Positions 29,415 through 41,794 of a stretch of DNA of 56,866 nt are shown here, piece by piece; position 1 is the stretch's first letter; the number at the start of each line of letters is the position of its first letter. The notes below the pieces were generated by a model. The model did no database searches and was not told the DNA's origin. It saw only the letters and a list, made by a program, of their open reading frames with translations. The DNA lies in assembly GCA_902805625.1 (NCBI GenBank), contig CADCTL010000139.1, positions 1 through 56,866 of the forward strand. Reading direction: 5' to 3'. The stretch is from an uncultured Acetobacteraceae bacterium. GTDB lineage: Bacteria > Pseudomonadota > Alphaproteobacteria > Acetobacterales > Acetobacteraceae. The translations under genes and the position numbers were made by a program.

Positions 29415-30227
29415 CTACGCGGGGATGTACGGCGGGTCGCGGGGGCTTGTCCGCGTGAAGATTGGGGCGGGGTTGCGATCCGCCAACAGTCGCAGCCCTT
29501 CGAGGGTGATGTCCTGGTCGATCACTTCGATGGCGGCGGTGCCTTCGCTGAACAACGGGGCGAGCCCGCCCGTCGCCACCACCTTGAGCGGGCCCTGCTC
29601 GCCACGGATGCGGACGATGATGCCCTCGATCATGCCGATGTAGCCCCAATACATGCCGGATTGCATGGCGGCCACCGTGTCGCGGCCGATCACAGCTTGG
29701 GGGCGGCCGATGCCGATGCGCGGCAGACGGGCGGCGGCTTGGTGGAGCGCCTCGATGGACAGGTTGATGCCGGGGGCGATGACGCCGCCGAGATAGGCCC
29801 CTCCCCCGTCCACCACGTCGAAGGTCGTGGCAGTGCCGAAATCGACCACCACGAGGGGGCCGCCGTAGTGGTGGTGCGAGGCCAAGGCGTTGAGCAAGCG
29901 GTCGGCGCCGACCTCCTGCGGCCGGTCAACCTTGATCTCGAACCCCCAGTCCACAGCGGCGCGGGCGATGAGCGGTTCCACTTCGAACCATTCGCGGGAC
30001 AGGCGGCGGAGGTTGTAGAGCGCCGCCGGGACGACGGTGCCGATGGCGCAGCGGTCGATGCCGGCCGCTTTCAGGCCGCAGTGCTGGAACAGCGAGAGCA
30101 GCCACACCGCGTACTCGTCCGAGGTGCGGTCGGGACGCGTGGCGATGCGCCAGCGGCCGCGCCACTCCCGGCCGTCGTGCACGGCGAAGACGACGTTGGT
30201 GTTGCCCGCGTCCACGGCCAGCAGCAT
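29415..30227 (-). CDS. coaX: Type III pantothenate kinase
   Basis: First step of coenzyme A synthesis: phosphorylation of pantothenate by the acetyl-CoA-insensitive class. The 270-residue ASKHA-fold protein has [14 protein letters not shown] (catalytic Asp6), [10 protein letters not shown] (107 onward), the [12 protein letters not shown] phosphate loop (129-140), [10 protein letters not shown] and [10 protein letters not shown]. Start ATG 30227, 4 bases after birA, giving the family-typical N-terminus. Translationally close to both neighbours. Confidence 0.96.
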   Translation of the reverse strand: MLLAVDAGNTNVVFAVHDGREWRGRWRIATRPDRTSDEYAVWLLSLFQHCGLKAAGIDRCAIGTVVPAALYNLRRLSREWFEVEPLIARAAVDWGFEIKVDRPQEVGADRLLNALASHHHYGGPLVVVDFGTATTFDVVDGGGAYLGGVIAPGINLSIEALHQAAARLPRIGIGRPQAVIGRDTVAAMQSGMYWGYIGMIEGIIVRIRGEQGPLKVVATGGLAPLFSEGTAAIEVIDQDITLEGLRLLADRNPAPIFTRTSPRDPPYIPA

Positions 30228-30231
30228 GGTC

Positions 30232-30984
30232 CTAGCGCGCCTCCGCCCGTTCGGGCAACGGCTCCAAAACCTCGCCGGCGGCGATGCGGAGGACGCCCTG
30301 CCCCGTTTCGAGCAACAGGCTGCCATCGGCGCCGAGGCCCGCGAAAGCCCCTTCGGCCGTGCCGCGCCCGCAACGCGCGGCGATGCGCTCCCCGTGCGCG
30401 GGGCCGTGCGAGGCCCAGGCCTTGCGGACCGGCCCGAAACCTTCAGCGTCGCGGACGCGGCGCCAAGCGGACACGCGGTCGAGCAGGCGGACGGCGAAGG
30501 CCTCCGGCGTTTCGGCGCCGCCGAGACGGGCGGTGGCGCGACCCGCGACGGGGGGCGCGTAGGCGAGGTTGACGCCGAAGCCCAGCACCAGCCAGGCGAG
30601 TCCGCCTTCCGGGGAAAGCGCGCTTTCCGTCAACACGCCGGCGCATTTAGCGCCGTGCCGGAGGAGGTCGTTCGGCCAGCGGAGGGAGAGCGCGCCGGGC
30701 TCGGGATCGCCGGCGCGGGCGGCTTCGATGAGCGCGACGCCGCCGAGCAGGCTCCACTGCGCCGCCTCGCGCACGGGGTGGCCGGGCCGGAGGAGCAGCG
30801 ACAGGGCGAGGTTGCCCGGCGCGTCGCTCCAGCCCCGGCCGCCCTGCCCCCGTCCGGCGGTTTGGCGCAGCGCCAGGACCGCGAGGCCGCCGGGCGCGCC
30901 TTCCCGCGCGAGCCCGATCAGGTGGCTGGACGTGCTGGGGAGTTCGGGATGGACCTCCAGCCGCCAGCCCGAACCTCCGGCCAT
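30232..30984 (-). CDS. birA: Biotin--[acetyl-CoA-carboxylase] ligase, catalytic form
   Basis: Attaches biotin to the carboxyl-carrier protein of biotin enzymes. The 250 residues hold only the catalytic and C-terminal domains; the N-terminal helix-turn-helix of E. coli BirA is absent, so it is probably not a repressor. Motifs: substrate entry [15 protein letters not shown]/biotin loop [12 protein letters not shown] (41-52), RWPNDLL with the catalytic Lys at K113, and [13 protein letters not shown] start in a TGATG overlap with the nuoN stop. The second biotin-loop residues (GQGG instead of GRRG) are slightly unusual. Confidence 0.93.
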   Translation of the reverse strand: MAGGSGWRLEVHPELPSTSSHLIGLAREGAPGGLAVLALRQTAGRGQGGRGWSDAPGNLALSLLLRPGHPVREAAQWSLLGGVALIEAARAGDPEPGALSLRWPNDLLRHGAKCAGVLTESALSPEGGLAWLVLGFGVNLAYAPPVAGRATARLGGAETPEAFAVRLLDRVSAWRRVRDAEGFGPVRKAWASHGPAHGERIAARCGRGTAEGAFAGLGADGSLLLETGQGVLRIAAGEVLEPLPERAEAR

Positions 30985-32405
30985 CAGGTCAGCAACGCCG
31001 CCGCCGCAGCGCCGGCCGCGGCCAGCATCGGCGCCGGCCACAAGATGAACAGGAGATTGAACAGTCCGGTGCCGGCCATGACGACGGAGAGGCTGGCGGG
31101 CGCGCGGTCCAGCGCGCCGGCGCCCTGGTCGAAGTACATCACCTTGACGATGCGCAGGTAGTAGTACGCCGAGACCACGCTGGTGAGCACGCCGACCGTG
31201 GCGAGCACCCAGAAGCCGCCCTGCACCGCGGCGAGGAAGACGTAGAGCTTGCCGAAGAAGCCGGCGAGCGGCGGGATGCCGGCCATGGAAAACATGAACA
31301 CCGCCATCCACATCGCCATGGCGGGGTCGTGGCGCCCGAGACCGGCGAGATCGTCCACCTGCTCCACCGCCCTGCCCCCGCGGCGCATCGCCACGATCAC
31401 CGCGAAGGTGCCGACGTTCATGACGATGTAGATGGCCATGTAGACGAGCAGGCCGCGCAGCCCCTCGTCGCTGGCGACGGCCACGCCCATCAGCGCGTAG
31501 CCGACGTGGCCGATGGAGGAGTAGGCCATCAGGCGCTTGATGTTGCGCTGGCCGATGGCGGCGAAGGCGCCGAGCAGCATCGAGCCCATGGAGACCAGCA
31601 GCATCACTTGTTGCCACTGCGCCGCGACGTCGCCGAAGGGGCCGAGCAGCACGCGCGCGAGCAGCGCGATCGCCGCGACCTTGGGCGCCATGGCGAAGAA
31701 GGCCGTGACGGGCGTCGGCGCGCCCTCGTAGACGTCGGGCGTCCACATGTGGAACGGCACGGCGGACACCTTGAAGGCCAAGGCCGCGATGACGAAGACG
31801 ATGCCCACGACGAGGCCGGGCGACGCGCCCTGCGCCGTGTCCAGGGCCTCGGCGAGGCGGTCGAAGTTGGTGGAACCGGCGAAGCCGTAGATCAGGGACG
31901 CGCCGTAGAGGAGCAGGCCCGAGGCGAGCGCGCCGAGCACGAAGTACTTCAGGCCGGCTTCGGAGGATCGCGCGTCGTCGCGGTTGAAGGCGGCTATGAC
32001 GTAGAGCGGCAGCGAGAGCAGTTCCAGGCCGAGATAGGTCGCCATCAGGTCGTTGGCCGAAACCATCACCATGCCGCCGAGAGTCGCGTAGAGCACCAGG
32101 ACGGAGAACTCGAACCGGTCGAGCCCTTCCTTCTCGTTCCAGTCGAGCGCGAGCAAGAGGCCGAGCGCGCCGCCGAGGATGGTGAGCAGCTTCATGAAGG
32201 ACGAAAAGCTGTCAGACACGTACTGGCCGCCGAAGGCCGTGCCCTCCTCCTGGCCGAGCACGAGCACGGCGGTGAGCAGCAGGGCGCCGATCACAGCCAT
32301 GCTGGCGGGGAAGAAGGTGTCGCGCTTCGGGAACACGCCCACGGCGAGGATGAGGAGGCCCGCGACGGCGAGCACCAGCTCCGGCAGGGCGAGGGTCCAG
32401 GACAT
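30984..32405 (-). CDS. nuoN: NADH-quinone oxidoreductase subunit N
   Basis: Antiporter-like proton-pumping subunit of complex I, inner membrane. The 473 residues have about 14 helices and the conserved blocks SANDLMATYLGLELLSLPLYV (with the key TM5 Glu), AFKVSAVPFHMWTPDVYEGA (broken-helix Lys), GQRNIKRLMAYSSIGHVGYAL and MAGIPPLAGFFGKL. Last gene of the nuo operon; the stop overlaps birA by one base, linking complex I to birA-coaX-rnj. Confidence 0.97.
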   Translation of the reverse strand: MSWTLALPELVLAVAGLLILAVGVFPKRDTFFPASMAVIGALLLTAVLVLGQEEGTAFGGQYVSDSFSSFMKLLTILGGALGLLLALDWNEKEGLDRFEFSVLVLYATLGGMVMVSANDLMATYLGLELLSLPLYVIAAFNRDDARSSEAGLKYFVLGALASGLLLYGASLIYGFAGSTNFDRLAEALDTAQGASPGLVVGIVFVIAALAFKVSAVPFHMWTPDVYEGAPTPVTAFFAMAPKVAAIALLARVLLGPFGDVAAQWQQVMLLVSMGSMLLGAFAAIGQRNIKRLMAYSSIGHVGYALMGVAVASDEGLRGLLVYMAIYIVMNVGTFAVIVAMRRGGRAVEQVDDLAGLGRHDPAMAMWMAVFMFSMAGIPPLAGFFGKLYVFLAAVQGGFWVLATVGVLTSVVSAYYYLRIVKVMYFDQGAGALDRAPASLSVVMAGTGLFNLLFILWPAPMLAAAGAAAAALLT

Positions 32406-32411
32406 GGCGGC

Positions 32412-33923
32412 TTACAATCCGGCGAGTCGGGCGGCGCTCAGCGCCGCTTCATGACGTTGTATCAGGGCCGCCACGCTGGTTTCGAACACATCCAAAAAGG
32501 ATTGCGGATAAACGCCCATCCAGAGCGTCACGAGCACGAGCGGGACGAACACGGCGTACTCCCGCGGCGAAAGGTCGAGCAGGGCGCGGAGGTCCTCGCG
32601 CGTCACGCGGCCGAACGCCACGCGGCGGTAGAGAAGCAGCATGTAGCAGGCGCCCAGGATCATCGAGAGCGCCGCGCCGGCGGCGACCCAAGGGTTGACC
32701 TTCCAAGCGCCGACGATGACCAGAAACTCGCCCACGAAGTTGGCCAGGCCGGGCAGGCCCACAGAGGCCATGGTGAAGAACAGGAAGACCAGGCCGTAGG
32801 AGGGCATGATGCCGGCGATGCCGCCGTAACGCGCGATTTCGCGGCTGTGGACGCGGTCGTACAGCACGCCGACGCAAAGGAAGAGCGCCCCTGATACGAC
32901 GCCGTGCGCCAGCATGGTGAACAGCGCACCGGACAGGCCCTGCTGGTTGAAGGTGAAGATGCCGATGGTGACGATGCCCATGTGGGCGACCGAGGAGTAA
33001 GCGATCAGCTTCTTCATGTCCTCCTGCGCCAGCGCCACCAGCGAGGTGTAGGCGACGGCGACCACGGAGAGGACGAAGATCAACGGCGCGAACTGAGCGC
33101 TGGCCTCCGGCAGGATGGGCAAGCTGAATCGGATGAAGCCGTAGGCGCCCATCTTCAGCAGCACGCCGGCGAGGATGACGGAGCCGGCGGTCGGCGCTTC
33201 CACATGCGCGTCGGGCAGCCAGGTGTGGACCGGCCACATCGGCACCTTGACCGCGAAGGAGGCCAGAAAGGCGAAGAAGATCCATGCCTGCGCGGCAATC
33301 GGGACGGCGTGGCGGTGCAAGGTGGGGATGTCGGTGGTGCCGGCCTCGCGCCAGAGATAGAGGATCGCCAGCAGCATCAGCACGCTGCCGAGCAGCGTGT
33401 AGAGGAAGAACTTATAGGCGGCGTAGACCCGCCTCGCGCCGCCCCAAACCCCGATGATGAGGAACATCGGGATCAGCACGCCCTCGAAGAACACGTAGAA
33501 GACGAGCATGTCGAGGGCGGCGAACATGCCCACCATCATCGTTTCCAGCACGAGGAAGGCGACCATGTACTCCCGGACGCGGGCGGTGATCGCCTCCCAG
33601 GACGCGAGGATGCAGATGGGCGTCAGCGCGGTGGAGAGCAGGACGAACAGCACCGAGATGCCGTCCACGCCCATGTGGTAGCCGACGCCGAACTCGGGCA
33701 GCCAGGACACGCGCTCGACGAACTGGAACTCGGCCGTGCCGCGGTCGAAGCGCGCCCACAGGATCAGGCTGAGCAGGAAGACGCCGAGGCTGGTCCAGAG
33801 CGCGATCCACCTGGCGTTGCGGGCCACCACCGCGTCCTCGCCGCGGACGGACATGGTGATCGCGGCGCCCACCAGCGGCAGGAAGGTGAGCAGGGACAGC
33901 AGGGGAAAGCCGACGGCGTTCAT
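32412..33923 (-). CDS. nuoM: NADH-quinone oxidoreductase subunit M
   Basis: Antiporter-like proton-pumping subunit. The 503 residues show YHMGVDGISVLFVLLST, FYVFFEGVLIPMFLIIGVWG (TM5 Glu), SFAVKVPMWPVHTWLPDAHV with EAPTAGSV, and AQEDMKKLIAYSSVAHMG. Start ATG 33923, in a TGATG overlap with nuoL; a longer open frame in this phase is an nuoL shadow. The spacer to nuoN is six bases. Confidence 0.97.
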   Translation of the reverse strand: MNAVGFPLLSLLTFLPLVGAAITMSVRGEDAVVARNARWIALWTSLGVFLLSLILWARFDRGTAEFQFVERVSWLPEFGVGYHMGVDGISVLFVLLSTALTPICILASWEAITARVREYMVAFLVLETMMVGMFAALDMLVFYVFFEGVLIPMFLIIGVWGGARRVYAAYKFFLYTLLGSVLMLLAILYLWREAGTTDIPTLHRHAVPIAAQAWIFFAFLASFAVKVPMWPVHTWLPDAHVEAPTAGSVILAGVLLKMGAYGFIRFSLPILPEASAQFAPLIFVLSVVAVAYTSLVALAQEDMKKLIAYSSVAHMGIVTIGIFTFNQQGLSGALFTMLAHGVVSGALFLCVGVLYDRVHSREIARYGGIAGIMPSYGLVFLFFTMASVGLPGLANFVGEFLVIVGAWKVNPWVAAGAALSMILGACYMLLLYRRVAFGRVTREDLRALLDLSPREYAVFVPLVLVTLWMGVYPQSFLDVFETSVAALIQRHEAALSAARLAGL

Positions 33924-35836
33924 CAGCGGAGACCGAGCATGAAGAGCGAAACGAAGAAGACGAGGCCGATGATCATGGCGAAGGCGTAATTCGCCACGCG
34001 CCCGGTCTGGATGCGGACGGCGCCGCGCGCGGCCCCGGCGGCGAGGTCGGCGGCGCCGTTCGGCATCCCGTCGATGATGCGGGCGTCGCCGACCTTCCAG
34101 AACACGGAGGCGAGCCGCCGGGCGGGGTTGACGAAGATGCGGTCGTAAAGCTCGTCGAAGTACCACTTGTTCAACAGGAAGCGGTACAGGGCGGGAACGG
34201 CGGCTGCCAGCCGCGCCGGCAGGCCGGGCGCCACCATGTAAAGGAAGTAGGCCAGGGCGATGCCGAGCACGCCGACCACGGTGGGCGCCAGCGGCACCCA
34301 GGCTGGGACCTCGTGCATGTCGTGCAGGACGTGGTTGTGGGCCGCGTTCACGATGGAGCCGGCCCAGAATGCGTGCTCCTGCTCGCCCACGAAGAAATCG
34401 TAGAACAGATACCCGGTGAGCACCGCGCCGACCGCGAGGAGGAGCAGCGGCGCCAGCATCACGACCGGGCTTTCGTGCACATGCTCCATGGTGTGCTCGT
34501 CGGCACGCGGCTCGCCGTGGAAGGTGAGGATGAGCAGACGCCACGAATAGAAGGCCGTCAGGAAGGCCGCGAGGATGCCGCACAGGAAGGCGTAGCCGCC
34601 GACCAAGCTGTGCGCCGCGAACGCCGCCTCCAGGATGGCGTCCTTGGAATAGTAGCCCGCGAAGAACGGGATGCCGGCCAGGGCCAGGCTGCCGACCCAC
34701 ATCACGGCGTAGGTGACGGGGATCTTGGACCAGATGCCGCCCATGCGGCGGATGTCCTGCTCGTCCGACATGGCGTGGATGACGCTGCCGGCGCCCAGGA
34801 AGAGCAGCGCCTTGAAGAAGGCGTGGGTGAAGAGGTGGAACATCGCCACTTGGTAGGCGCCCACCCCGGCCGCGAAGAACATATAGCCGAGCTGCGAACA
34901 AGTGGAGTAGGCGATGATGCGCTTGATGTCGTTCTGCACGCACCCGATCGTGGCGGCGAACAACGCGGTCGAGGCGCCGACGAAGGTGACGAGCGTGAGC
35001 GCGTTCGGCGCGTATTCCATCAGCGGCGACATGCGGCACACCAGGAACACCCCGGCCGTCACCATCGTCGCGGCGTGGATCAGCGCGGAAACCGGCGTCG
35101 GCCCCTCCATGGCGTCCGGAAGCCAAGTGTGCAGGCCGAGCTGCGCCGATTTGCCGCAGGCGCCGAGGAACAGCAGCACGCCGATCAGCTCGATCGAGTT
35201 CAGCCCGAGGAAGGTGTCGCCCGTGTGCTGCGGGACGGCCGCAAATATCTCGGAAAAGTCGATGCTGTCGAAGGTGAGGAAGACCAGCGCGACGCCGAGC
35301 ATGAAGAAGAAGTCGCCGACCCGGTTGACGATAAAGGCCTTCATGGCCGCGGCGTTGGCGCTCTCCCGGTCGTACCAGTAGCCGATGAGGAGGTAGCTCG
35401 CGAGGCCCACGCCTTCCCAGCCGAAGAAGAGCTGGGCGAGGTTGTCCGCCGTCACCAGCATCAGCATCATGAAGGTGAAGAGCGACAGGTAGGCGAAGAA
35501 GCGCGGCGGGGTCGCGTCGTGCGACATGTAGCCGACGCTGTAGAGGTGGATCAGGGTGGAGATGACCGTGACCATCGCCACCATCACCGCCGCCAGCGTG
35601 TCGTAGCGCAGCGCCCAGGCCAGTTCGAAGCCGCCGACGTCGATCCAGGTGGCGATGCCCACCGTGGCGGGGCGGCCGTCCATGGCGACCTCGGCGAAGG
35701 CGAGCACGCCGCAGATGGCGGCCAGGACCATGCAGCCCACGCTGGCCCACTGCGACGCGCGCGAGCCGATCCAGCGGCCCAGAAAGCCGCTGATCGTGGC
35801 CCCGAGGAGGGGGAAGAAGATGGCGCCTACGAACAT
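33923..35836 (-). CDS. nuoL: NADH-quinone oxidoreductase subunit L
   Basis: The distal antiporter-like subunit, which carries the long lateral helix. The 637 residues contain LFFGWEGVGLASYLLIGYWY (TM5 Glu), GKSAQLGLHTWLPDAMEGPT with PVSALIHAATMV, CVQNDIKRIIAYSTCSQLGY, SDEQDIRRMGG and a long C-terminal helical region with LLNKWYFDELYD typical of the lateral helix anchor. ATG start 7 bases after nuoK. Confidence 0.97.
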   Translation of the reverse strand: MFVGAIFFPLLGATISGFLGRWIGSRASQWASVGCMVLAAICGVLAFAEVAMDGRPATVGIATWIDVGGFELAWALRYDTLAAVMVAMVTVISTLIHLYSVGYMSHDATPPRFFAYLSLFTFMMLMLVTADNLAQLFFGWEGVGLASYLLIGYWYDRESANAAAMKAFIVNRVGDFFFMLGVALVFLTFDSIDFSEIFAAVPQHTGDTFLGLNSIELIGVLLFLGACGKSAQLGLHTWLPDAMEGPTPVSALIHAATMVTAGVFLVCRMSPLMEYAPNALTLVTFVGASTALFAATIGCVQNDIKRIIAYSTCSQLGYMFFAAGVGAYQVAMFHLFTHAFFKALLFLGAGSVIHAMSDEQDIRRMGGIWSKIPVTYAVMWVGSLALAGIPFFAGYYSKDAILEAAFAAHSLVGGYAFLCGILAAFLTAFYSWRLLILTFHGEPRADEHTMEHVHESPVVMLAPLLLLAVGAVLTGYLFYDFFVGEQEHAFWAGSIVNAAHNHVLHDMHEVPAWVPLAPTVVGVLGIALAYFLYMVAPGLPARLAAAVPALYRFLLNKWYFDELYDRIFVNPARRLASVFWKVGDARIIDGMPNGAADLAAGAARGAVRIQTGRVANYAFAMIIGLVFFVSLFMLGLR

Positions 35837-35843
35837 GGCGGCC

Positions 35844-36152
35844 TCAGCCCTTCAAGGTCGAGATGTCCTCGACCTCGATGCTGCCGGTGTTGCGGAAGTA
35901 GATCACCACGATGGCCAGGCCGATCGCCGCCTCCGCCGCGGCGACGGTCAGGACGAACATGGCGAAGACCTGCCCTGCCAAGTCGCCGAGGGAGGCGGAG
36001 AAGGCGACGAAGTTCAGGTTCACCGAGAGCAGGATCAGCTCCACCGACATCAGGATGACGATGACGTTCTTGCGGTTCAGGAAGATCCCCAGGAAGCCGA
36101 GGACCAGGAGGATGGCGCCGACAGCGAGGTAGTGGGGCAGCCCGATCGCCAT
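35844..36152 (-). CDS. nuoK: NADH-quinone oxidoreductase subunit K
   Basis: A small three-helix membrane subunit with the proton-channel glutamates, in [18 protein letters not shown] and the [12 protein letters not shown] helix. The 102 residues from ATG 36152 match the family exactly; nine extra codons upstream would overlap nuoJ and lack conservation. It starts one base after the nuoJ stop. Confidence 0.97.
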   Translation of the reverse strand: MAIGLPHYLAVGAILLVLGFLGIFLNRKNVIVILMSVELILLSVNLNFVAFSASLGDLAGQVFAMFVLTVAAAEAAIGLAIVVIYFRNTGSIEVEDISTLKG

Positions 36153-36153
36153 C

Positions 36154-36849
36154 TCAGTGGTGCCCTCCGTGGCCCTCATGCGCGATGGCGCCGGCGGCGG
36201 CCTGGCGTTCCTCTTCTGGCGCAGGAGGCCGCTCGATCCCGATGCGCGCCAACCCGGCGCCGGACGGCACCGAGCGCAGGTTGACGGTGCCGGCGCGGGC
36301 GATCTGCGCCGCGATATCCTGGCGTCGCGTGCCGGGGCGCTCGCGCAGTGTCAGCACGATGGCGCCGATCATGGCCACCAGCAGCACAAGGCCGGCCGCC
36401 TGGAAGAGGTAGACGTAGTCCGTGTAGAGGATGCGGCCCAGAGCCTCCGCATTGTTGACGCCGTTGGTGGGCGCTGGAAACGCCTTCGGCTCCTCGGCTC
36501 CCGTGTCGAAGTACCGCCAGACGAGGAGCGAAAACAATTCGATGAACAGGATGCCGCCCACCAAAGCGCCGGCGGGCGCGTAACGCTGAAAGCCCTCGCG
36601 CATCCGCGTGAAGTCCACGTCCAGCATCATCACGACGAAGAGGAACAGCACCGCGACCGCGCCCACGTAGACGATGACCAGGATCATCGCCAGGAACTCC
36701 GCGCCCGCGATCAGGAACAGCGCCGCGGCGTTGAAGAAGGCGAGGATCAGGAAGAGGACGCTGTGCACCGGGTTGCGCGACGTCACCACCATCGCCGCGC
36801 TGGCGATCAGGACGGCGGCGAAGACGTAGAAGGCGAGCGCGGTGATCAT
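36154..36849 (-). CDS. nuoJ: NADH-quinone oxidoreductase subunit J, extended C-terminus
   Basis: Membrane subunit with five helices, including the pi-bulge helix region in [20 protein letters not shown]. The conserved start is [20 protein letters not shown] with [20 protein letters not shown]. The protein is 231 residues. After the last helix and LRERPG there is a 50-residue soluble tail ending in HEGHGGHH, which is histidine-rich and not part of the usual core. ATG start; 49 bases after nuoI. Confidence 0.95.
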   Translation of the reverse strand: MITALAFYVFAAVLIASAAMVVTSRNPVHSVLFLILAFFNAAALFLIAGAEFLAMILVIVYVGAVAVLFLFVVMMLDVDFTRMREGFQRYAPAGALVGGILFIELFSLLVWRYFDTGAEEPKAFPAPTNGVNNAEALGRILYTDYVYLFQAAGLVLLVAMIGAIVLTLRERPGTRRQDIAAQIARAGTVNLRSVPSGAGLARIGIERPPAPEEERQAAAGAIAHEGHGGHH

Positions 36850-36898
36850 GGGGGTCCTCTAAACCGCAACGCCGGGGTGCGATACCCCGGCCGCGGCC

Positions 36899-37387
36899 TC
36901 AGCGATAGGGAGCGTCGAGCTCCAGGCGCTTCGCGAGTTCGGGCTCCCAGCGGTCGCCGTTGGCGAGCAGCTTGGCCTTGTCGTAGAGCAGCTCCTCCCG
37001 CGTCTCGACCGAGAACTCGAAATTCGGCCCCTCGACGATGGCGTCCACCGGGCAGGACTCCTCGCACAACCCGCAGTAGATGCACTTCGTCATGTCGATG
37101 TCGTAGCGAGTGGTGCGTCGGCTGCCGTCGGCGCGCGGTTCCGCCTCGATGGTGATGCACTGGGCGGGGCACACCGCTTCGCACAGCTTGCAAGCGATGC
37201 ACCGCTCTTCGCCATTGGGGTAGCGGCGGAGCGCGTGTTCGCCTTTGAAGCGCGGCGAGAGCGGCCCCTTCTCGTGCGGGTAGTTGATGGTGGCCTTGGG
37301 ACGGAAAAAGAACTTCAGCGTCGTCCACATGCCGCCCAGCAGCTCCGTCAGCAGGAAGCTGCGGGCCGTGCGGTCCAGGGTGGCCAT
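36899..37387 (-). CDS. nuoI: NADH-quinone oxidoreductase subunit I
   Basis: The peripheral-arm ferredoxin-like subunit carrying clusters N6a and N6b. The 162 residues have two CxxCxxCxxxCP motifs: C63, C66, C69 and C73, then C102, C105, C108 and C112. The N-terminal amphipathic segment and [20 protein letters not shown] are standard. ATG start 10 bases after nuoH. Confidence 0.98.
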   Translation of the reverse strand: MATLDRTARSFLLTELLGGMWTTLKFFFRPKATINYPHEKGPLSPRFKGEHALRRYPNGEERCIACKLCEAVCPAQCITIEAEPRADGSRRTTRYDIDMTKCIYCGLCEESCPVDAIVEGPNFEFSVETREELLYDKAKLLANGDRWEPELAKRLELDAPYR

Positions 37388-37397
37388 GGTCAGATCC

Positions 37398-38408
37398 TCA
37401 TGCCGGCAGCCAGCCGGTCAGCTTGAGCACCGCAGCGGTGAGCACCAGCCAGACGAGGCTGAAGGGCAGGAACACCTTCCAGCCCAGCCGCATGAGCTGG
37501 TCGTAGCGGTAGCGGGGGAAGGTCGCGCGGACCCAGATGAAGACGAACAAGACCAGGGCGATTTTCAAGGCGAACCAGATCGGGCCCGGGATCCAGGTGA
37601 AGGGCTCGCTGGCGATCGGGGGCAGCCAGCCGCCGAGGAACAGGATCGCCGTCAGAGCCGACATCAGGATCATGTTCGCGTATTCGCCGAGGAAGAACAT
37701 GGCGAAACTGATGCCGCTGTACTCGACGAAGAAGCCCGCCACCAGCTCGCTCTCGCCCTCCGGGAGGTCGAAGGGTGCCCGGTTCGTCTCGGCAAGCGCG
37801 CTGATGAAGAAGATGACGAACATCGGCAGCAGCGGGATGAAGAACCAGACCGTCTCCTGCGCCCGCACGATCGCCGAAAGGTTGAGCGATCCCACGCACA
37901 TCAGCACGGTCACGATGACGAAGCCCATTGAGACCTCGTAGCTGACCATCTGCGCCGCGCTGCGGAGCGCGCCGAGGAAGGCGTACTTCGAGTTGCTCGC
38001 CCAGCCCGCGATGATGATGCCGTAGACGCCCAGGGAGGAGATGGCGAAGAGGTAGAGGATGCCGACGTTGATGTCGGCGATCGCCCAGCCGTCGTTCACC
38101 GGGATCACCGCCCAGGCCAGCATGGCGAGCATGAAGGTGAGCATCGGCGCGAACATGAAGAGGAGCCGGTTCGCGCCGGAGGGCACGATGGTCTCCTTCA
38201 TCACCGCCTTGATGGCGTCCGCGAAGGGTTGGAACAGGCCGAACGGCCCGACGACGTTCGGCCCGCGACGGAGCTGCATCGCCGCCAGCACCTTGCGCTC
38301 GGCGAGCGTCAGGTAGGCTACGGCGAGCAGAACCGGCACCAGCAGCGCCAAGGTCTGCGCCAGGGTGATGGCCAGGACGCCGGCGGGCGAGGAGAGGAAG
38401 CCTTCCAC
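37398..38408 (-). CDS. nuoH: NADH-quinone oxidoreductase subunit H
   Basis: Membrane subunit forming the quinone chamber at the arm junction. The 336 residues show [20 protein letters not shown] with [37 protein letters not shown] with [27 protein letters not shown] and [15 protein letters not shown]. The GTG start at 38408 is 5 bases after the nuoG stop and gives the standard short N-terminus; the longer frame is an nuoG shadow. Confidence 0.97.
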   Translation of the reverse strand: MEGFLSSPAGVLAITLAQTLALLVPVLLAVAYLTLAERKVLAAMQLRRGPNVVGPFGLFQPFADAIKAVMKETIVPSGANRLLFMFAPMLTFMLAMLAWAVIPVNDGWAIADINVGILYLFAISSLGVYGIIIAGWASNSKYAFLGALRSAAQMVSYEVSMGFVIVTVLMCVGSLNLSAIVRAQETVWFFIPLLPMFVIFFISALAETNRAPFDLPEGESELVAGFFVEYSGISFAMFFLGEYANMILMSALTAILFLGGWLPPIASEPFTWIPGPIWFALKIALVLFVFIWVRATFPRYRYDQLMRLGWKVFLPFSLVWLVLTAAVLKLTGWLPA

Positions 38409-38413
38409 CGCCC

Positions 38414-40465
38414 CTACTCCGCCGCGATCCGCTCGGGCGCTGGCGGCAGCAGCACGCGGGCGCACTCGGCCATGGTCTCCGACGCGCGGCTGACCACATC
38501 CGCCTGCCAATAGTTGGCGATCGGCAGCGCGAAGGGCGAGTCCGACAGCGCGGAAGGATCGCCCGCCGGCCCGGCCTGGTCCGCGCAGCCCTGCCGCTCC
38601 ACGCGGTCCGGCCGCGCGAAGATCGGGTTGACGGCGGCCAAGCGCGCGCGCACGGCGGCGAGCGTGTCGTAGGGAAGGCGCACGCCCAGCACCTCGCTCG
38701 CCGCGCGGATGACCTTCCAGTCCTCGCGCGCCTCGCCCGGCGGGTGAACCGCGAGGCGCCCGCGCTGCACGCGCCCCTCCGTGTTCACCCAGGTGCCTTC
38801 CTTTTCCGTGTAGGCGCAACCGGGCAGGATCACGTCGGCCCGCGCCGCCGCGGCTTCGCCGTGGTGGCCCTGGTACACCACGAAGGTGTCGGCCGGGATG
38901 CGCGAAGCGTCGAAGCCGTCCGCGCCCAGCAGCCACAGCGCCTGCGGCGGACCGGGCGGCGCCAAGTCCGGCGGGGCCACGAAGCCGAGTTCGAGCGCGC
39001 CGACCTGCCCGCCGAACAGGTGCAGCAGGTTGAAGCCGTGCCAATCGGGCCGCAGCATGTTATGCCGCACCGCAACCTGCCACCCGGCGGCGAGCACCGC
39101 GGTGCCGTCCGAGCGCGCCAGGGCGCCGCGGCCGAGGACCAGCATCGGGCGCTCCGCCCGGCTCAACACCTCGCTGAAGCGGTGCGAACCGTCGAGCAAC
39201 GCGCGCAACGTCGCCGGTCCCTCCCCCAGCCAGTCGTGGCCGTAGGTGAGGTTCACGCCACGCGGGCCGATGTACCCCACGGGAAATGCCCCCGCGAGCG
39301 TCCGCCGGCGGATGCGCGCGTTCAGCACCGGCGCTTCCTGCCGCGGGTTGCTGCCTATGATGAGCAGCGCGTCCGCCTCGTCTATGCCGGCGATGGTGGA
39401 GTTGAAGCGCCAGAAGTCCGGGCGGGAGGCGTCGAGCGCCGCGCCGTCGATGCGGCATTCGAGGTTGCGGCTGCCGAGCGCCGCCATCAGGTCTTTGAGC
39501 GCGACGATCGCCTCCGCGTCCACCAAGTCGCCGACCGCGGCCCCGATGCGCTCTCCCGGGATGCCCTTCATGCGGGCGGCGATGGCGTCGAAAGCTTCCG
39601 TCCAGGTGGCGGGGCGGAGCTTGCCGTCGCGCTTCACCCACGGCCGGTCGAGGCGCCGGCGCTTCAGCCCGTCGAAGGAGAAGCGGCCGCGGTCGTGCAG
39701 CCACTCCTCGTTCACCTCGTCATTGGTGCGGGGCTGGATTCGCAGCACCTCGCCCGCTCGCGTGTCCACGCGGATGTTGACGCCGGTGGCGTCCAGCACG
39801 TCCACGCTGTCCGTCTTGCGGAGCTCCCAAGGGCGCGAAACGAAGGCGTAGGGCCGGCTGGTCAGCGCGCCGACCGGGCAGATGTCGATCAGGTTGCCCG
39901 AAAGCTCGGTGGTCAGCGCCTTCTCGACGTAGGTGCCGATCTCCATGGTCTCGCCGCGGCTGGTGGCGCCGAGCTCCGGCACGCCGGCGACCTCGGTGCA
40001 GAAGCGCACGCAACGGGTGCAATGGATGCACCGGTTCATGATGGTCTTGACCAGCGGGCCGACGTACTTGTCCTTGATGGACCGCTTGCCTTCCTGGAAG
40101 CGACTGTGGTCCATGCCGTAGGCCACCGCCTCGTCCTGGAGGTCGCACTCGCCGCCCTGATCGCAGATCGGGCAGTCGAGCGGGTGATTGATGAGCAGGA
40201 ACTCCATCACCCCGCGGCGGCCGTTGCGCACCATCGGCGTGTCGGTGAACACCTTCATCCCGTCCGCGACCGGATAAGAGCAGGACGCGATCGGCTTCGG
40301 CGCCTTCTCCACCTCGACCAAGCACATGCGGCAGTTGCCGGCGACCGAGAGCCGCTCGTGGTAGCAGAAGCGCGGGATCTCCTTGCCCGCCGCCTCGCAG
40401 GCCTGCAGCACGGAGGCGCCGTTCGGCACCTCCACCTCGATCCCGTCTACTGTGACCTTCGCCAT
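38414..40465 (-). CDS. nuoG: NADH-quinone oxidoreductase subunit G
   Basis: The large iron-sulfur subunit. The 683 residues have an N-terminal 2Fe-2S domain with C34, C45, C48 and C62, a His-Cys3 4Fe-4S motif in the following region ([16 protein letters not shown]), a further 4Fe-4S set ending at [20 protein letters not shown], and a molybdopterin-oxidoreductase-like domain that binds no cofactor. The length is typical for alphaproteobacteria. ATG start 5 bases after nuoF. Confidence 0.97.
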   Translation of the reverse strand: MAKVTVDGIEVEVPNGASVLQACEAAGKEIPRFCYHERLSVAGNCRMCLVEVEKAPKPIASCSYPVADGMKVFTDTPMVRNGRRGVMEFLLINHPLDCPICDQGGECDLQDEAVAYGMDHSRFQEGKRSIKDKYVGPLVKTIMNRCIHCTRCVRFCTEVAGVPELGATSRGETMEIGTYVEKALTTELSGNLIDICPVGALTSRPYAFVSRPWELRKTDSVDVLDATGVNIRVDTRAGEVLRIQPRTNDEVNEEWLHDRGRFSFDGLKRRRLDRPWVKRDGKLRPATWTEAFDAIAARMKGIPGERIGAAVGDLVDAEAIVALKDLMAALGSRNLECRIDGAALDASRPDFWRFNSTIAGIDEADALLIIGSNPRQEAPVLNARIRRRTLAGAFPVGYIGPRGVNLTYGHDWLGEGPATLRALLDGSHRFSEVLSRAERPMLVLGRGALARSDGTAVLAAGWQVAVRHNMLRPDWHGFNLLHLFGGQVGALELGFVAPPDLAPPGPPQALWLLGADGFDASRIPADTFVVYQGHHGEAAAARADVILPGCAYTEKEGTWVNTEGRVQRGRLAVHPPGEAREDWKVIRAASEVLGVRLPYDTLAAVRARLAAVNPIFARPDRVERQGCADQAGPAGDPSALSDSPFALPIANYWQADVVSRASETMAECARVLLPPAPERIAAE

Positions 40466-40470
40466 CTACC

Positions 40471-41790
<1,320 letters not shown>

Positions 41791-41794
41791 GCCC